Below, one piece after another: positions 42,474 to 51,982 of a stretch of DNA of 62,701 nucleotides. The stretch covers positions 1 through 62,701 of the forward strand of contig CAJFUF010000001.1 of NCBI GenBank assembly GCA_904420175.1, given 5' to 3'. The position numbers were made by a program, and so were the translations under genes. Numbering within the stretch: position 1 is the stretch's first letter; each line of letters begins with the position of its first letter. The notes beneath the pieces were generated by a model. That model saw only the letters and a program-made list of their open reading frames with translations, searched no databases and had not been told where the DNA came from. The DNA comes from Candidatus Schneewindia gallinarum. GTDB lineage: Bacteria; Bacillota; Clostridia; Oscillospirales; Ruminococcaceae.

Positions 42474-42872
42474 TCATACAGAGCCAACTCCTGCAACACT
42501 GCCCAGTAGAGACGCCACGGCAAGTGCAAGCAGGATAAAAAAATTAAATTCATCAGTCTGAAAGCCGTTCAGGACAAAATACAGCACCGTAACGGTCAAG
42601 GCCATACAGGCGAACACAACCGCACCCACAAGCAGCGCATGGTGTCCGACCCCGCGGCCAAGCAGAAAACCAAATAGCACTGTGCCGGCGCATATCCCGC
42701 AATATGCAAGAATAACCACAACAACCGGCGCAATATCAATCCCAGTCATCAGCAGCGCAAAGACTGCAAGCAGCGCGGCGCATAACGCCATGCCGGACAG
42801 GTAGGCCTTCAACCCCTTTTTGCAATAGAAAGGAAGGCCGGACTCCAGTTCTTTCCGTTTTGATGCACGCAT
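42474..42872 (-). CDS. TIGR04086 family membrane protein
   Basis: 132 aa with four predicted TM segments after a basic N-terminus; members of TIGR04086 occur beside SCIFF genes and yajC/tgt in Clostridia, as here. Function unknown. ATG seven bases after GGGGTG; a TTG six bases earlier is in frame. Forty-seven bases before scfA on the same strand. Confidence 0.85.
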   Translation of the reverse strand: MRASKRKELESGLPFYCKKGLKAYLSGMALCAALLAVFALLMTGIDIAPVVVVILAYCGICAGTVLFGFLLGRGVGHHALLVGAVVFACMALTVTVLYFVLNGFQTDEFNFFILLALAVASLLGSVAGVGSV

Positions 42873-42954
42873 TGACAAACACCCCGCAGCGAAATTGGTA
42901 TAAGAAACAATCCCCTTACACTATATTCCCTGTGGGACAGGAGTATGACAGAGC

Positions 42955-43380
42955 TTACTTGGACTCCTTAGCGGGCTTCTCTTCCTTGCCCTTCTCCTCT
43001 TTCGCGTCTTTTTTTGCGTCCTTTGCGTCGTTTTTGGACTCTTTCGATTCCTTGGCAGGCTCCTCGACCTCAGCCGTATCCAGCGGCACTACATTCTGGA
43101 TGGCCCATTTCTTAACACGAATTTTCGCGCGCTCGTTTCCGGTTTCAAACACAACAAAATCCTCTTTAATCATAATCACGCGGCCAACCATACCACCGAT
43201 GGTCGTGATTTCATCACCCACGCGCACACTGTTTCTCATCTGCTGCTCTTTCTTCTGCTTCTTGTTCTGGGGACGAATCAGGAAGAAGTAGAACGCAACA
43301 ATGACCAGTACGATGGGCAGGAACGTCATCAGGATGCTTCCAGCGTCCGTCGTGGTGGCAGTAGAAGAACTTAAAAACAT
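42955..43380 (-). CDS. yajC: Preprotein translocase subunit YajC
   Basis: 141 aa. One N-terminal TM helix (~15-38), FFLIRPQNKKQKKEQ, the conserved VRVGDEITTIGGMVGRV domain, and an unusually long Lys/Glu-rich C-terminal tail (last ~40 residues: KESK, KDAKK, EEKGKEEK). YajC associates with SecDF. The acidic/basic tail is longer than usual for the family. It follows tgt, a common pairing. Confidence 0.93.
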   Translation of the reverse strand: MFLSSSTATTTDAGSILMTFLPIVLVIVAFYFFLIRPQNKKQKKEQQMRNSVRVGDEITTIGGMVGRVIMIKEDFVVFETGNERAKIRVKKWAIQNVVPLDTAEVEEPAKESKESKNDAKDAKKDAKEEKGKEEKPAKESK

Positions 43381-43469
43381 GTTATTTTACCTCCGTTAAT
43401 TTACCGTTTCTCTTGTGTTTTATCACAGACACCTTATATTATACAGGAACGGTTTTATTTTATCAACAG

Positions 43470-44657
<1,188 letters not shown>

Positions 44658-44663
44658 TCAACG

Positions 44664-44701
44664 AAAAAAGCGGAACGGCAGCTAAACCGTTCCGCTTTTC
44701 C
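44664..44701 (-). terminator. Terminator of the suf operon
   Basis: AAAAGCGGAACGG and CCGTTCCGCTTTT (13 bp, perfect) over an 8-base loop, with T-rich minus-strand downstream sequence; nine bases past the SufB stop. Confidence 0.9.
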
Positions 44702-44709
44702 TTAACAGA

Positions 44710-45627
44710 TTACTTTAAAAATCCGGAGATGATTTTCTCCTCTGCTTCCTGCTCCGTCAGGCCGAGGGTACGCAGTTTCATCAGCTGCTCACCGGCGATT
44801 TTGCCAATGGCCGCCTCATGAATCAGTTCTGCATCCACATGGGACGCCTCCAGGGCCGGAAGGGCGTTGACTGTACCATGATCCACCAAAATGGCGTCGC
44901 ATTCAGAATGGCCGGTGCAGCGGGTTTTCCCTTTGATGGCAGAGTGAAATTCCTGATAGGAATTTCCGCGCGCCACAGAGCGGGAGATAAGATCCACGCC
45001 GGAGTCATCCCCGTCCAAAACCACGTCAAACTCTGTCTTTGCCTGCTCTTGTCCGTCCGTCATAATTCGTTCCCTGACAGACAGGCGTGCGCGTGCAGCA
45101 AGCTTTGCCGTTGTCTTGCGCAGGGTGCTGTCCACCCCGGACAGCTGCACCGTATCCATCTCCATTACAGCGCCTTCATTAAGCACCGCATCCGTCACAG
45201 GGTTGATGCGCTTGGCGCCAGTTCCCTTTCCTGTGCCAATGTGTTTTTCCTCATACAGCACATGGGAATCCTTGTCAAGGAAGAACCGGTGGATACCGTT
45301 ATGGCGCGCCTCCTGCTCATCGTCGGTGTGCACGCCGCACCCGGCGACAATTTTAACATTTGCGCCCTCCCCGATGTAGAAGTCGTTGTACACCAGATCG
45401 TCCAGATTTCCATGGGTGACGCACGCGGGGATATACACCGTCTCCCCCTTTGTCCCGGGCATGACACGAACAATGATGCCGGGGGCGTCCGTTTTTGATT
45501 CAATCTGAATATGCTCCGTAGACTGGCGGCCTGCACATTCCCCATCCTCCCGGATGTTAAAAGCGCCGTCAAAGGAACCTTTAAAATCTGAAACCAGCCG
45601 CAGCAGCGTATCTGTGATGTTGTTCAT
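44710..45627 (-). CDS. SufB/SufD-family Fe-S cluster scaffold (SMS type)
   Basis: 305 aa beta-helix scaffold of the SufB/SufD family, with DDLVYNDFYIGEGANVKIVAGCG, the GAVMEMDTVQLSG region and the C-terminal HEAAIGKIAGEQLMKLRTLG. It is shorter than classical SufB (about 465 aa) and stands with a SufC-like ATPase only, without sufS, sufU or sufD. That two-gene layout matches the minimal SMS (SufB-SufC) machinery described in anaerobes and archaea. Overlaps SufC by 4 bp. Confidence 0.87.
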   Translation of the reverse strand: MNNITDTLLRLVSDFKGSFDGAFNIREDGECAGRQSTEHIQIESKTDAPGIIVRVMPGTKGETVYIPACVTHGNLDDLVYNDFYIGEGANVKIVAGCGVHTDDEQEARHNGIHRFFLDKDSHVLYEEKHIGTGKGTGAKRINPVTDAVLNEGAVMEMDTVQLSGVDSTLRKTTAKLAARARLSVRERIMTDGQEQAKTEFDVVLDGDDSGVDLISRSVARGNSYQEFHSAIKGKTRCTGHSECDAILVDHGTVNALPALEASHVDAELIHEAAIGKIAGEQLMKLRTLGLTEQEAEEKIISGFLK

Positions 45628-46358
45628 ACCCTTGCCTCCTCTCTGCCCAGCGGGCAGCGGGCTGTTTTTTCCTCTGAAAGCAGTGTGGGCAAAATCTCAT
45701 CTTTCGGTCCAGCGGCACGGACTTTGCCGTCCGCCACCACCACAATCTCATCCGCAATGGAAAGGATCCGCTCCTGATGGGAGATGACAAGCAGGGTGCC
45801 CGCCCCTGCCGTACGCAGTTCCTCAAAGGTTTCCACCAACCTGGAAAAGCTCCATAAATCAATGCCTGCTTCCGGCTCGTCAAAAATGGAAAGCTTCGCA
45901 TGGCGCGCCAGCACAGAGGCAATTTCAATCCGCTTTATTTCACCGCCGGACAGGCTGGCGTTCAACTCCCTGTCGATGTACTCATTGGCGCACAGGCCAA
46001 CTTTGCCAAGCAGATCGCACAGCACCGCCTCCTTCAGCTCTCCGCCGCTGGCCAGCTCCAGCAAATCCCTTACCGTCAGGCCCTTAAAGCGCACCGGCTG
46101 CTGAAATGCATAGGCAATACCCTTCTGTGCGCGCTGGGTCATATCCAGGGCGGTAATGTCCTCCCCGTCTAAAATCAGCCTGCCTGAGGAGGGCTGTTCA
46201 ATTCCGGCTATCAGTTTTGCCAGCGTGGTCTTTCCGCCACCGTTCGGTCCGGTGACCACCACCAATTTGTTGTCGCCTATATCCAGGCTGACATCACGGA
46301 TGATCTCCGTCCCCTCCGGCAGCCCCCAGGCAATGTGTTGTAAGAGAAGCATTTCCAT
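45624..46358 (-). CDS. SufC-type ATPase
   Basis: 244 aa ABC ATPase for Fe-S assembly: Walker A GPNGGGKTT, LNASLSGGEIKRIEIA signature, Walker B LSIFDEPEAGIDL, and His switch near SHQERIL. The ISDEIVVV and long C-terminus distinguish SufC from transport ABC subunits. It forms the complex with the adjacent SufB-like protein. Twenty bases past the CadA-like gene end on the same strand. Confidence 0.9.
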   Translation of the reverse strand: MEMLLLQHIAWGLPEGTEIIRDVSLDIGDNKLVVVTGPNGGGKTTLAKLIAGIEQPSSGRLILDGEDITALDMTQRAQKGIAYAFQQPVRFKGLTVRDLLELASGGELKEAVLCDLLGKVGLCANEYIDRELNASLSGGEIKRIEIASVLARHAKLSIFDEPEAGIDLWSFSRLVETFEELRTAGAGTLLVISHQERILSIADEIVVVADGKVRAAGPKDEILPTLLSEEKTARCPLGREEARV

Positions 46359-46377
46359 TCCTTCTTCCAGTTTTTGT

Positions 46378-48225
46378 TCAGTCCTTACTTTTCAGTGCCC
46401 GCATGGCGTTTAAAATTGCAAGTACGGACACGCCCACATCCGCAAAAACCGCCTCCCACATGTTGGCCACACCAGCAGCGCCCAGCACCAGCACCAGCGC
46501 CTTCACCGCAAGGGCAAACACAATGTTCTGGTGAACAATGCGCAGGGTCTTTTTTGCAATGCGGATTGCAGTGGCAATTTTCGACGGTTTGTCATCCATC
46601 AATACGATATCCGCCGCTTCAATGGCAGCGTCGGAGCCCATGGCCCCCATAGCGATGCCGATGTCTGCACGGGACAACACCGGCGCATCGTTGATACCAT
46701 CGCCTACAAAGGCAAGTTTACCTTTTTGTGACTTTTCTGTCAAGAGGTGTTCCACCTGCGTCACCTTGTCGGCAGGAAGCAATTCCGTGTGCACTTCATC
46801 AAGGCCAAGCTGCTCCGCCACGGCTTCACCCACGGCCTTTGCATCGCCTGTCAGCATCACGGTTTTTTGCACGCCCTGTGTCTTCAAAGCCGCTACCGCC
46901 TGCGCGGCATCCGGCTTGACTTCGTCCGAGATGACGATGTGCCCGGCATATACCCCATCCACCGCCACATGGACTGTTGTTCCCACATGGTGGCAGGGGT
47001 GCCAGCTGACGCCGATTTCCTCCATCAGCTTGTCATTCCCCGCGCAGACCTGCCTGCCGTCGACCATGGCACGCACGCCCCTGCCGGACAGTTCCTCCAC
47101 ACCGGAGACACGGGAGGCATCAAATTCCTTCCCGTACGCTTCCTTTAAAGAGCGGGAGATGGGATGATCGGAGTAGCTTTCCGCAAGGGCGGCCAGTTCC
47201 AGCAGCTGGGCCTCCGAACAGTCATCCGGGTGGATAACCGTTACATTGAACACACCCTTTGTCAGGGTTCCTGTCTTGTCAAAAACCACAGTCTCCGTCC
47301 GAGCGAGAACCTCCAAATAGTTTCCGCCTTTTACAAGGATCCCCTGCTTGGACGCCCCGCCGATACCGCCGAAAAAGCTAAGCGGCACGGAGATTACCAG
47401 TGCACACGGGCAGGAGATAACAAGGAAAATCAATGCACGGTGCACCCAGTCTGCCCAGCCGCCGCCCAGCACCAGCGGTGGAAGAACTGCCAGCAAAAGT
47501 GCCGCAATGACCACAGCGGGGGTGTAATAGCGGGCAAATTTTGTAATAAAGTTTTCCGCCTTCGCCTTCTTCGCGCTGGAGTTTTCCACAAGATCAAGGA
47601 TTTTCGCAACCGTGGATTCACCAAAGGCCTTGGTCACCTGCACACGAAGCAGGCCGCTTTGGTTAATACAGCCGCTGATGACATCGTCCCCCGGCTGAAC
47701 AGCACGCGGCAGGGATTCACCTGTCAGGGCAGCGGTATCCACCATGGAGGATCCCTCCAATACAACACCGTCCAGCGGGATTTTTTCACCGGCCTTGATG
47801 ACAATGGCGTCTCCAACAGCCACCTCGTCCGGATCCACCTGCACAAGTGTGCCGTCCCGCTCGATGTTGGCATAGTCCGGACGGATATCCATCAGGGAGG
47901 CAATGGATTTACGCGAGCGTCCCACTGCGTAGCTTTGAAACAACTCACCCACCTGATAAAAAAGCATAACCGCAACCGCCTCCGGATATTCACCGGTAAA
48001 AAAAGCGCCGACGGTTGCAAGTGCCATCAGGAAATTTTCATCGAACACCTGTCCATGGGCAATGTTCCGCACGGCCTTCCACAGAATATCCCAGCCAACA
48101 ACGGCGTAGGGCACCAGGAAAACAGCCAGGCGTACGGCACCTGTTGCTGGAACAAGCACAGCGCCCACCAGCAGGACTGCGCTTGCAAGAATTCGCCCCA
48201 GCATGATTTTTTGCTTTTTATTCAT
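46378..48225 (-). CDS. Zn/Cd/Pb-type P1B ATPase (CadA/ZntA family)
   Basis: 615 aa. Eight TM segments, TGES in ALTGESLPR, metal site CPC at 272-274 (ISCPCALVISVPLSFFGG), phosphorylated Asp316 in DKTGTLTKG, GDGINDAPVLSRADIGIAM. Exports divalent Zn, Cd or Pb. The usual N-terminal HMA domain is missing but encoded separately just upstream. Start at MNKKQK, with GGGGAGAGG before it. Probably under control of the ArsR/CadC-like repressor at 48512. Confidence 0.93.
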   Translation of the reverse strand: MNKKQKIMLGRILASAVLLVGAVLVPATGAVRLAVFLVPYAVVGWDILWKAVRNIAHGQVFDENFLMALATVGAFFTGEYPEAVAVMLFYQVGELFQSYAVGRSRKSIASLMDIRPDYANIERDGTLVQVDPDEVAVGDAIVIKAGEKIPLDGVVLEGSSMVDTAALTGESLPRAVQPGDDVISGCINQSGLLRVQVTKAFGESTVAKILDLVENSSAKKAKAENFITKFARYYTPAVVIAALLLAVLPPLVLGGGWADWVHRALIFLVISCPCALVISVPLSFFGGIGGASKQGILVKGGNYLEVLARTETVVFDKTGTLTKGVFNVTVIHPDDCSEAQLLELAALAESYSDHPISRSLKEAYGKEFDASRVSGVEELSGRGVRAMVDGRQVCAGNDKLMEEIGVSWHPCHHVGTTVHVAVDGVYAGHIVISDEVKPDAAQAVAALKTQGVQKTVMLTGDAKAVGEAVAEQLGLDEVHTELLPADKVTQVEHLLTEKSQKGKLAFVGDGINDAPVLSRADIGIAMGAMGSDAAIEAADIVLMDDKPSKIATAIRIAKKTLRIVHQNIVFALAVKALVLVLGAAGVANMWEAVFADVGVSVLAILNAMRALKSKD

Positions 48226-48262
48226 AGCCTTCCTCTCCCCTGCGTCTGGACGCCGTCCGAAT

Positions 48263-48481
48263 TCACCGCTTAATTTTGCAGTCCGGCTCAATGCGCCGGC
48301 AAGTTTTCACAACTTCCTTCATAATGTCGTCAAACCGTTCGTCCGGTGCGGTAACCGTCATTTTCTGCATCAGAAAGCTGACAGAGGCATCCTGAACACC
48401 ATCGATTTTTTTGATGCCGTCCTCCATTTTCTGCGCACAATTGGCGCAGTCCAAATCTTCAAGCTTAAAACTTTTTTTCAT
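48263..48481 (-). CDS. Stand-alone HMA (heavy-metal-associated) domain protein
   Basis: 72 aa, ferredoxin-like HMA fold with the LDCANCAQKM metal loop (CxxC) near residue 12 and a basic C-terminus. The DCANC form is typical of the N-terminal domain of CadA-type ATPases, here split from the ATPase encoded 37 bases downstream. AGGAGGG before ATG. It may deliver Zn/Cd to the pump or act as a free metallochaperone. Confidence 0.87.
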   Translation of the reverse strand: MKKSFKLEDLDCANCAQKMEDGIKKIDGVQDASVSFLMQKMTVTAPDERFDDIMKEVVKTCRRIEPDCKIKR

Positions 48482-48511
48482 GAAAAAACCCTCCTAAAAT
48501 CAACTGTTGTT

Positions 48512-48874
48512 TTATTCGTTGATATGTTCCATACCCTGGTCAATAATCCGGCGCACATGGTCGTCTGCCAGAGAATAAAAAACATTTTTCCCATCCCGTC
48601 TGTTTTTTACCAGCTTGCTGGTTTTTAAAACCCGAAGCTGATGGGATACCGCAGCGGGTGTCAGGCCCAGCAGCTGCGCAATGTCGCAGACACAAAGCTC
48701 CGCCTCAAACAGCGCATACAGAATTTTAATGCGGGTGGAATCCCCAAACACCTTGAACAGCTCCGCCAGGTCATACAGTGTCTCATCCTTCGGCATTTCG
48801 GAGGTTACCTTTTCCACCACATCTTGATGTACATACAGGTACTCACAGCGTTCTACTTCGTCTGCTCTATTCAT
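48512..48874 (-). CDS. ArsR/SmtB-family metalloregulator (CadC-like)
   Basis: 120 aa winged-helix repressor. VFGDSTRIKILYALFEAELCVCDIAQLLGLTPAAVSHQLRVLK covers the HTH, and the CVC in helix alpha3N/alpha3 with an N-terminal Cys (VERCEYLYVH) corresponds to the Cd/Pb/Zn site of CadC. Start chosen 18 bases inside a longer frame, where a purine-rich GGATGTGAG precedes ATG; the longer start has no ribosome binding site. Own promoter directly upstream. Confidence 0.88.
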   Translation of the reverse strand: MNRADEVERCEYLYVHQDVVEKVTSEMPKDETLYDLAELFKVFGDSTRIKILYALFEAELCVCDIAQLLGLTPAAVSHQLRVLKTSKLVKNRRDGKNVFYSLADDHVRRIIDQGMEHINE

Positions 48875-48908
48875 ATTCTCACATCCATTCATTTGTTTAT
48901 CTGTTTAA

Positions 48909-48937
48909 ATGATAAGTCGTTTTCTTCGCTTTGTCAA
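48909..48937 (-). promoter_or_regulatory. Promoter/operator of the arsR-HMA-cadA genes
   Basis: Perfect TTGACA and TATCAT with 17-bp spacing on the minus strand. ATCATTT...AAATGAAT (arms around 48887 and 48910) makes an imperfect dyad overlapping the -10 and start, in the place a CadC/SmtB operator would occupy. Confidence 0.7.
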
Positions 48938-48958
48938 GTCCCCGAACTGAAAAAAGCT

Positions 48959-48987
48959 TTGACTAAATCGTTATATTATGTTATAAT
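48959..48987 (+). promoter_or_regulatory. Aldo/keto reductase promoter
   Basis: TTGACT and TATAAT with 17-bp spacing, 36 bp before the start codon; divergent from the arsR promoter. Confidence 0.75.
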
Positions 48988-49023
48988 AATGTTATCACAT
49001 CGACTGCTGGGAGGGAGCAAACC

Positions 49024-49986
49024 ATGAAGTATACCACACTTGGGAAAAGCGGCCTGATTGTCTCCAACATCTGTCTGGGCACCATGGCTTTCGGCCGATG
49101 GATTGATGAACAGGCATCGCTTCGCATTGTGGACGAGGCGCTGGACTGTGGAATCAACTTTATTGATACGGCAGACTTATACGGGAAAGGGCAGGATATG
49201 CCCTACATCCACGGCACCGGTGACAGCGAGCGTATTCTCGGGAAAGCGCTGAAAGGCCGTCGGGATAAGGTTGTGCTTGCCACCAAGGTGGGCGCAACCA
49301 TGGGCGATTATCCGAACCTGCGCGGCTATTCCCGCATGCATATTATGGATGAAATTGATCAGCAGCTGCTGCGTTTGCAGACAGACCATATTGATTTGTA
49401 TCAGCTGCACAGCTATCACGATACCGTGCCGCTGGAGGAAACGCTGCGAACACTGGATGATTTGGTGCGCGCAGGAAAGGTGCGTTATATTGGTTGCTCC
49501 AATTACATGGCGTGGCAGATTGCCAAGGCCAACGGCGTTGCGGACAAGATGGGGCTTGAACAGTTTGTTTCTGTTCAGCCGCAGTACAACCTGCTGTCCC
49601 GCGATATTGAAAAAGAGCTTCTTCCCTTCTGCGTGCACGAAGGGGTGGGGGCTGTCGCCTACAGTCCGTTGGCGCGCGGAATGCTGTCCGGTAAATACAC
49701 TTCCCCCGACGACCTGCCGGAAGGCAGTCGTGGAGCACAGGGTGAAGAGTTGCTGTTCGGCTACTTCAGCGATCACAATTTTGAACTGGTGGCCCAGTAC
49801 CGGATTCTTGCGCAGGAGTGCGGTGTTACCCTGTCCCAGTTCGCCACGGCATTTGTCCTTAACCAGCCTGGAATCACCTCTGCCATTGTCGGCGCAAGCA
49901 AGCCCTATCACGTTACAGAGGCGGCCCAGATTAGCGAGTGGACCTGGAATGACGAACTGATGGAGAAAGTTCGTTCCATCCGCTGA
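49024..49986 (+). CDS. Aldo/keto reductase
   Basis: 320 aa (beta/alpha)8 NAD(P)H-dependent reductase. Catalytic Asp in NFIDTADLYGKG with Tyr, Lys in VLATKVG, His in YQLHSYHDT, NADPH motif YIGCSNYMAWQ and SVQPQYNLLSRDIEKELLPF. Acts on aldehydes or ketones; substrate unknown. GGGAGGG upstream of ATG. Own promoter. Confidence 0.92.
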   Translation: MKYTTLGKSGLIVSNICLGTMAFGRWIDEQASLRIVDEALDCGINFIDTADLYGKGQDMPYIHGTGDSERILGKALKGRRDKVVLATKVGATMGDYPNLRGYSRMHIMDEIDQQLLRLQTDHIDLYQLHSYHDTVPLEETLRTLDDLVRAGKVRYIGCSNYMAWQIAKANGVADKMGLEQFVSVQPQYNLLSRDIEKELLPFCVHEGVGAVAYSPLARGMLSGKYTSPDDLPEGSRGAQGEELLFGYFSDHNFELVAQYRILAQECGVTLSQFATAFVLNQPGITSAIVGASKPYHVTEAAQISEWTWNDELMEKVRSIR

Positions 49987-50029
49987 AAAACATTAAAAGG
50001 AAGCAAAGGCGGCCTTTAAGACCGTCGGA

Positions 50030-50073
50030 GACAGGAAAAGAGACGGACTTTTGTGCCCGTCTCTTTTCCTGTC
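50030..50073 (+). terminator. Long terminator-like hairpin
   Basis: GACAGGAAAAGAGACGG and CCGTCTCTTTTCCTGTC pair perfectly (17 bp) over a 10-base loop. The inner GAGACGG/CCGTCTC with flanking AAAA and TTTT behaves like a bidirectional terminator; the extra outer pairing is unusually long. About 44 bases after the reductase stop. Confidence 0.75.
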
Positions 50074-50108
50074 CTGCCGTTCCGGTGCAATGTCTAAAAC
50101 CATTCTAA

Positions 50109-50231
50109 TTAAAAACGTCCGGCCATAACTCCCCAGCTATCGGTGGTGGAGGGTCCACCCAGATATGCCGCAGGAATCGGTTCTTCTGCCGCCACATCCA
50201 TCTTGGCGTCCGCCGCAAAGGCGGGGAAAGT
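50109..50231 (-). pseudogene. Possible remnant of a small secreted protein
   Basis: A minus-strand frame ends in AAYLGGPSTTDSWGVMAGRF and is preceded by PAFAADAKMD, which looks like the last part of a signal peptide and its cleavage site; further upstream the same frame reads a KKALLFLLQ-like stretch but is broken by two stops. No start or ribosome binding site is convincing. The surrounding 50074-50500 otherwise shows no coding pattern I can support on either strand. Confidence 0.25.
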
Positions 50232-50500
50232 TCATTAAATTCCGGCACTGCTGGGACTGTCCGGTATCTGCAATAAAAAAAGTAATGCTTTTTTCTGGGA
50301 AAGGTCTGCTATACCCTGCGAATTCCGAAAGCCCCAAAACCGGGATAAACCGCACTGCAGCCCAGCCCTTCCTCAATACGAGGCAAGCAGAGAAATCCGG
50401 CACAGGAGGTAAGCTGCGCCAGGCAGGCGTATAGCTGGCCGCACCATAAACGATAAAAATGCCTGGATTTAAATTATACATAAATGGTAGGTTTATTCTC

Positions 50501-50529
50501 TTGATTTTTCCATTTGCTTGTTGTATGCT
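50501..50529 (+). promoter_or_regulatory. Possible flavodiiron-protein promoter
   Basis: TTGATT and TATGCT with 17-bp spacing, 100 bp before the start codon and just upstream of a 10-bp inverted repeat. Confidence 0.5.
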
Positions 50530-50551
50530 ATTATCTGTTAGAATCTGTAAG

Positions 50552-50579
50552 TTTGCCCTATATGCCGGAATAGGGCAAA
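50552..50579 (+). promoter_or_regulatory. Inverted repeat in the flavodiiron leader
   Basis: TTTGCCCTAT and ATAGGGCAAA are perfect 10-bp arms around an 8-base spacer, in the 5' region of the flavodiiron gene. Either a repressor/activator operator or an RNA hairpin; no T tract follows, so not a terminator. Confidence 0.6.
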
Positions 50580-50628
50580 GTGAAAAGTAAAGACTGAAAA
50601 AGAATCCCTGAAAGGAGCGATGACGTTC

Positions 50629-51834
50629 ATGCATTGCACACGAAAACTGAACGATACCATTCACTGGGTGGGTGGAAGCGACCGCCGTCTGGCGCTGTTT
50701 GAAAACCTGTTCCCCATTCCCCGTGGTGTGTCCTACAACTCGTATCTGATTATGGATGAGAAAACTGCGCTGATTGACACGGTGGATTCCTCCATCTCCC
50801 GCCAGTTTTTGGAGAACATCTACCATGTTCTGGACGGGCGGCCGCTGGATTTCTTAATTGTCAACCACATGGAACCGGATCACTGCGCCGGTATTGAGGA
50901 ATTACTTTACCGTTTCCCCGGGTTAAAAATTGTCGGTAATACAAAAACGTTGACGCTGATTCGTCAGTTTTACGATATGGATCTGGATGGACGTACCCTG
51001 ATTGTGGCGGAAAACGACGTTCTTCCCCTCGGCAGCCATACGCTTCGGTTTTATTTTGCACCCATGGTCCACTGGCCGGAAGTGATGATGACCTATGAGG
51101 AAAGCGAAAAAATCCTCTTTTCTGCCGATGCTTTTGGCAGCTTCGGCGCACTGAACGGCAATTTGTTTGATGATGAGTTGGATTTCGACCGGGACTGGAT
51201 TGCGGATGCGCGCCGCTATTACAGCAACATTGTCGGCAAATACGGCCCGCAGGTGCAGGCGGCCATGAAAAAACTGTCCGGGCTGGAAATTGCGATGATC
51301 TGCCCGCTGCACGGTCCCGTGTGGCGCAGCAACATCCCCTATCTGCTTGATAAATATACCCACTGGAGCAAGTATGAGCCGGAGGAAAAAGCAGTTGCAA
51401 TTTTTTACGCTTCCATGTACGGCGACACGGAAAATGCCGTTAACATCTTTGCAGGTGCTCTTGCGGAAAGCGGTGTAAAAAACATCTCTGTGTACGACGT
51501 GTCCAGTACCCACGTCTCCACCCTGATTGCAGAGGTGTTCCGCTGCAGCCACCTGGTGCTGGCGTCCCCCACCTACAACAACGGCATCTACCCTGCCATG
51601 CTTAATTTCCTGCATGACATGAAAGCATTGAACGTGCAAAACCGGACCGTTGCGTTAATTGAAAACGGTTCCTGGGCGCCTGCCAGCGGCAAACTGATGC
51701 GTGCGCTGCTAGATGAGATGAAGCAAATGCAGGTATTGGATCCGGTTGTCACCCTCAAATCCGCTTTAAAAGAGGACTCTGCCGCACAGCTGGCGGAGCT
51801 GAAGGACAGCCTGTTACAATCCTTGGCGGAATAA
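50629..51834 (+). CDS. Flavodiiron protein (FprA/A-type flavoprotein)
   Basis: 401 aa. Metallo-beta-lactamase-like domain with diiron ligands in NHMEPDHCAG, an Asp in SADAFGSFG and His in CPLHGPVWR; then a flavodoxin-like FMN domain with FYASMYGDTENA. It reduces O2 to water or NO to N2O, protecting the anaerobe from oxygen/nitrosative stress. Start at MHCTRKLND, the family N-terminus, eleven bases after GGAG; an ATG nine bases earlier would leave only two bases. Confidence 0.94.
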   Translation: MHCTRKLNDTIHWVGGSDRRLALFENLFPIPRGVSYNSYLIMDEKTALIDTVDSSISRQFLENIYHVLDGRPLDFLIVNHMEPDHCAGIEELLYRFPGLKIVGNTKTLTLIRQFYDMDLDGRTLIVAENDVLPLGSHTLRFYFAPMVHWPEVMMTYEESEKILFSADAFGSFGALNGNLFDDELDFDRDWIADARRYYSNIVGKYGPQVQAAMKKLSGLEIAMICPLHGPVWRSNIPYLLDKYTHWSKYEPEEKAVAIFYASMYGDTENAVNIFAGALAESGVKNISVYDVSSTHVSTLIAEVFRCSHLVLASPTYNNGIYPAMLNFLHDMKALNVQNRTVALIENGSWAPASGKLMRALLDEMKQMQVLDPVVTLKSALKEDSAAQLAELKDSLLQSLAE

Positions 51835-51846
51835 ATAGTACAAGTA

Positions 51847-51880
51847 AAAGCCCGCGGAGAAGTTCTCCGCGGGCTTTTTG
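51847..51880 (+). terminator. Flavodiiron gene terminator
   Basis: AAAAGCCCGCGGAG and CTCCGCGGGCTTTT (14 bp) over AAGTT, then T; 13 bases after the stop. Confidence 0.93.
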
Positions 51881-51982
51881 CCGTCTTTCTTTTCTTTCAG
51901 TTTTCACACTTGTTTTAAGTTGAGTTTGGGTTCAGCAGTTATAATCCCCAGTGAAGAGGCAGCTGAAAGGAGACGGTACACA

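Noticed and set aside
50165-50434. Plus-strand 89-codon frame as a gene
   Set aside because: Composition and codon use look random, no ribosome binding site, and no family resemblance.
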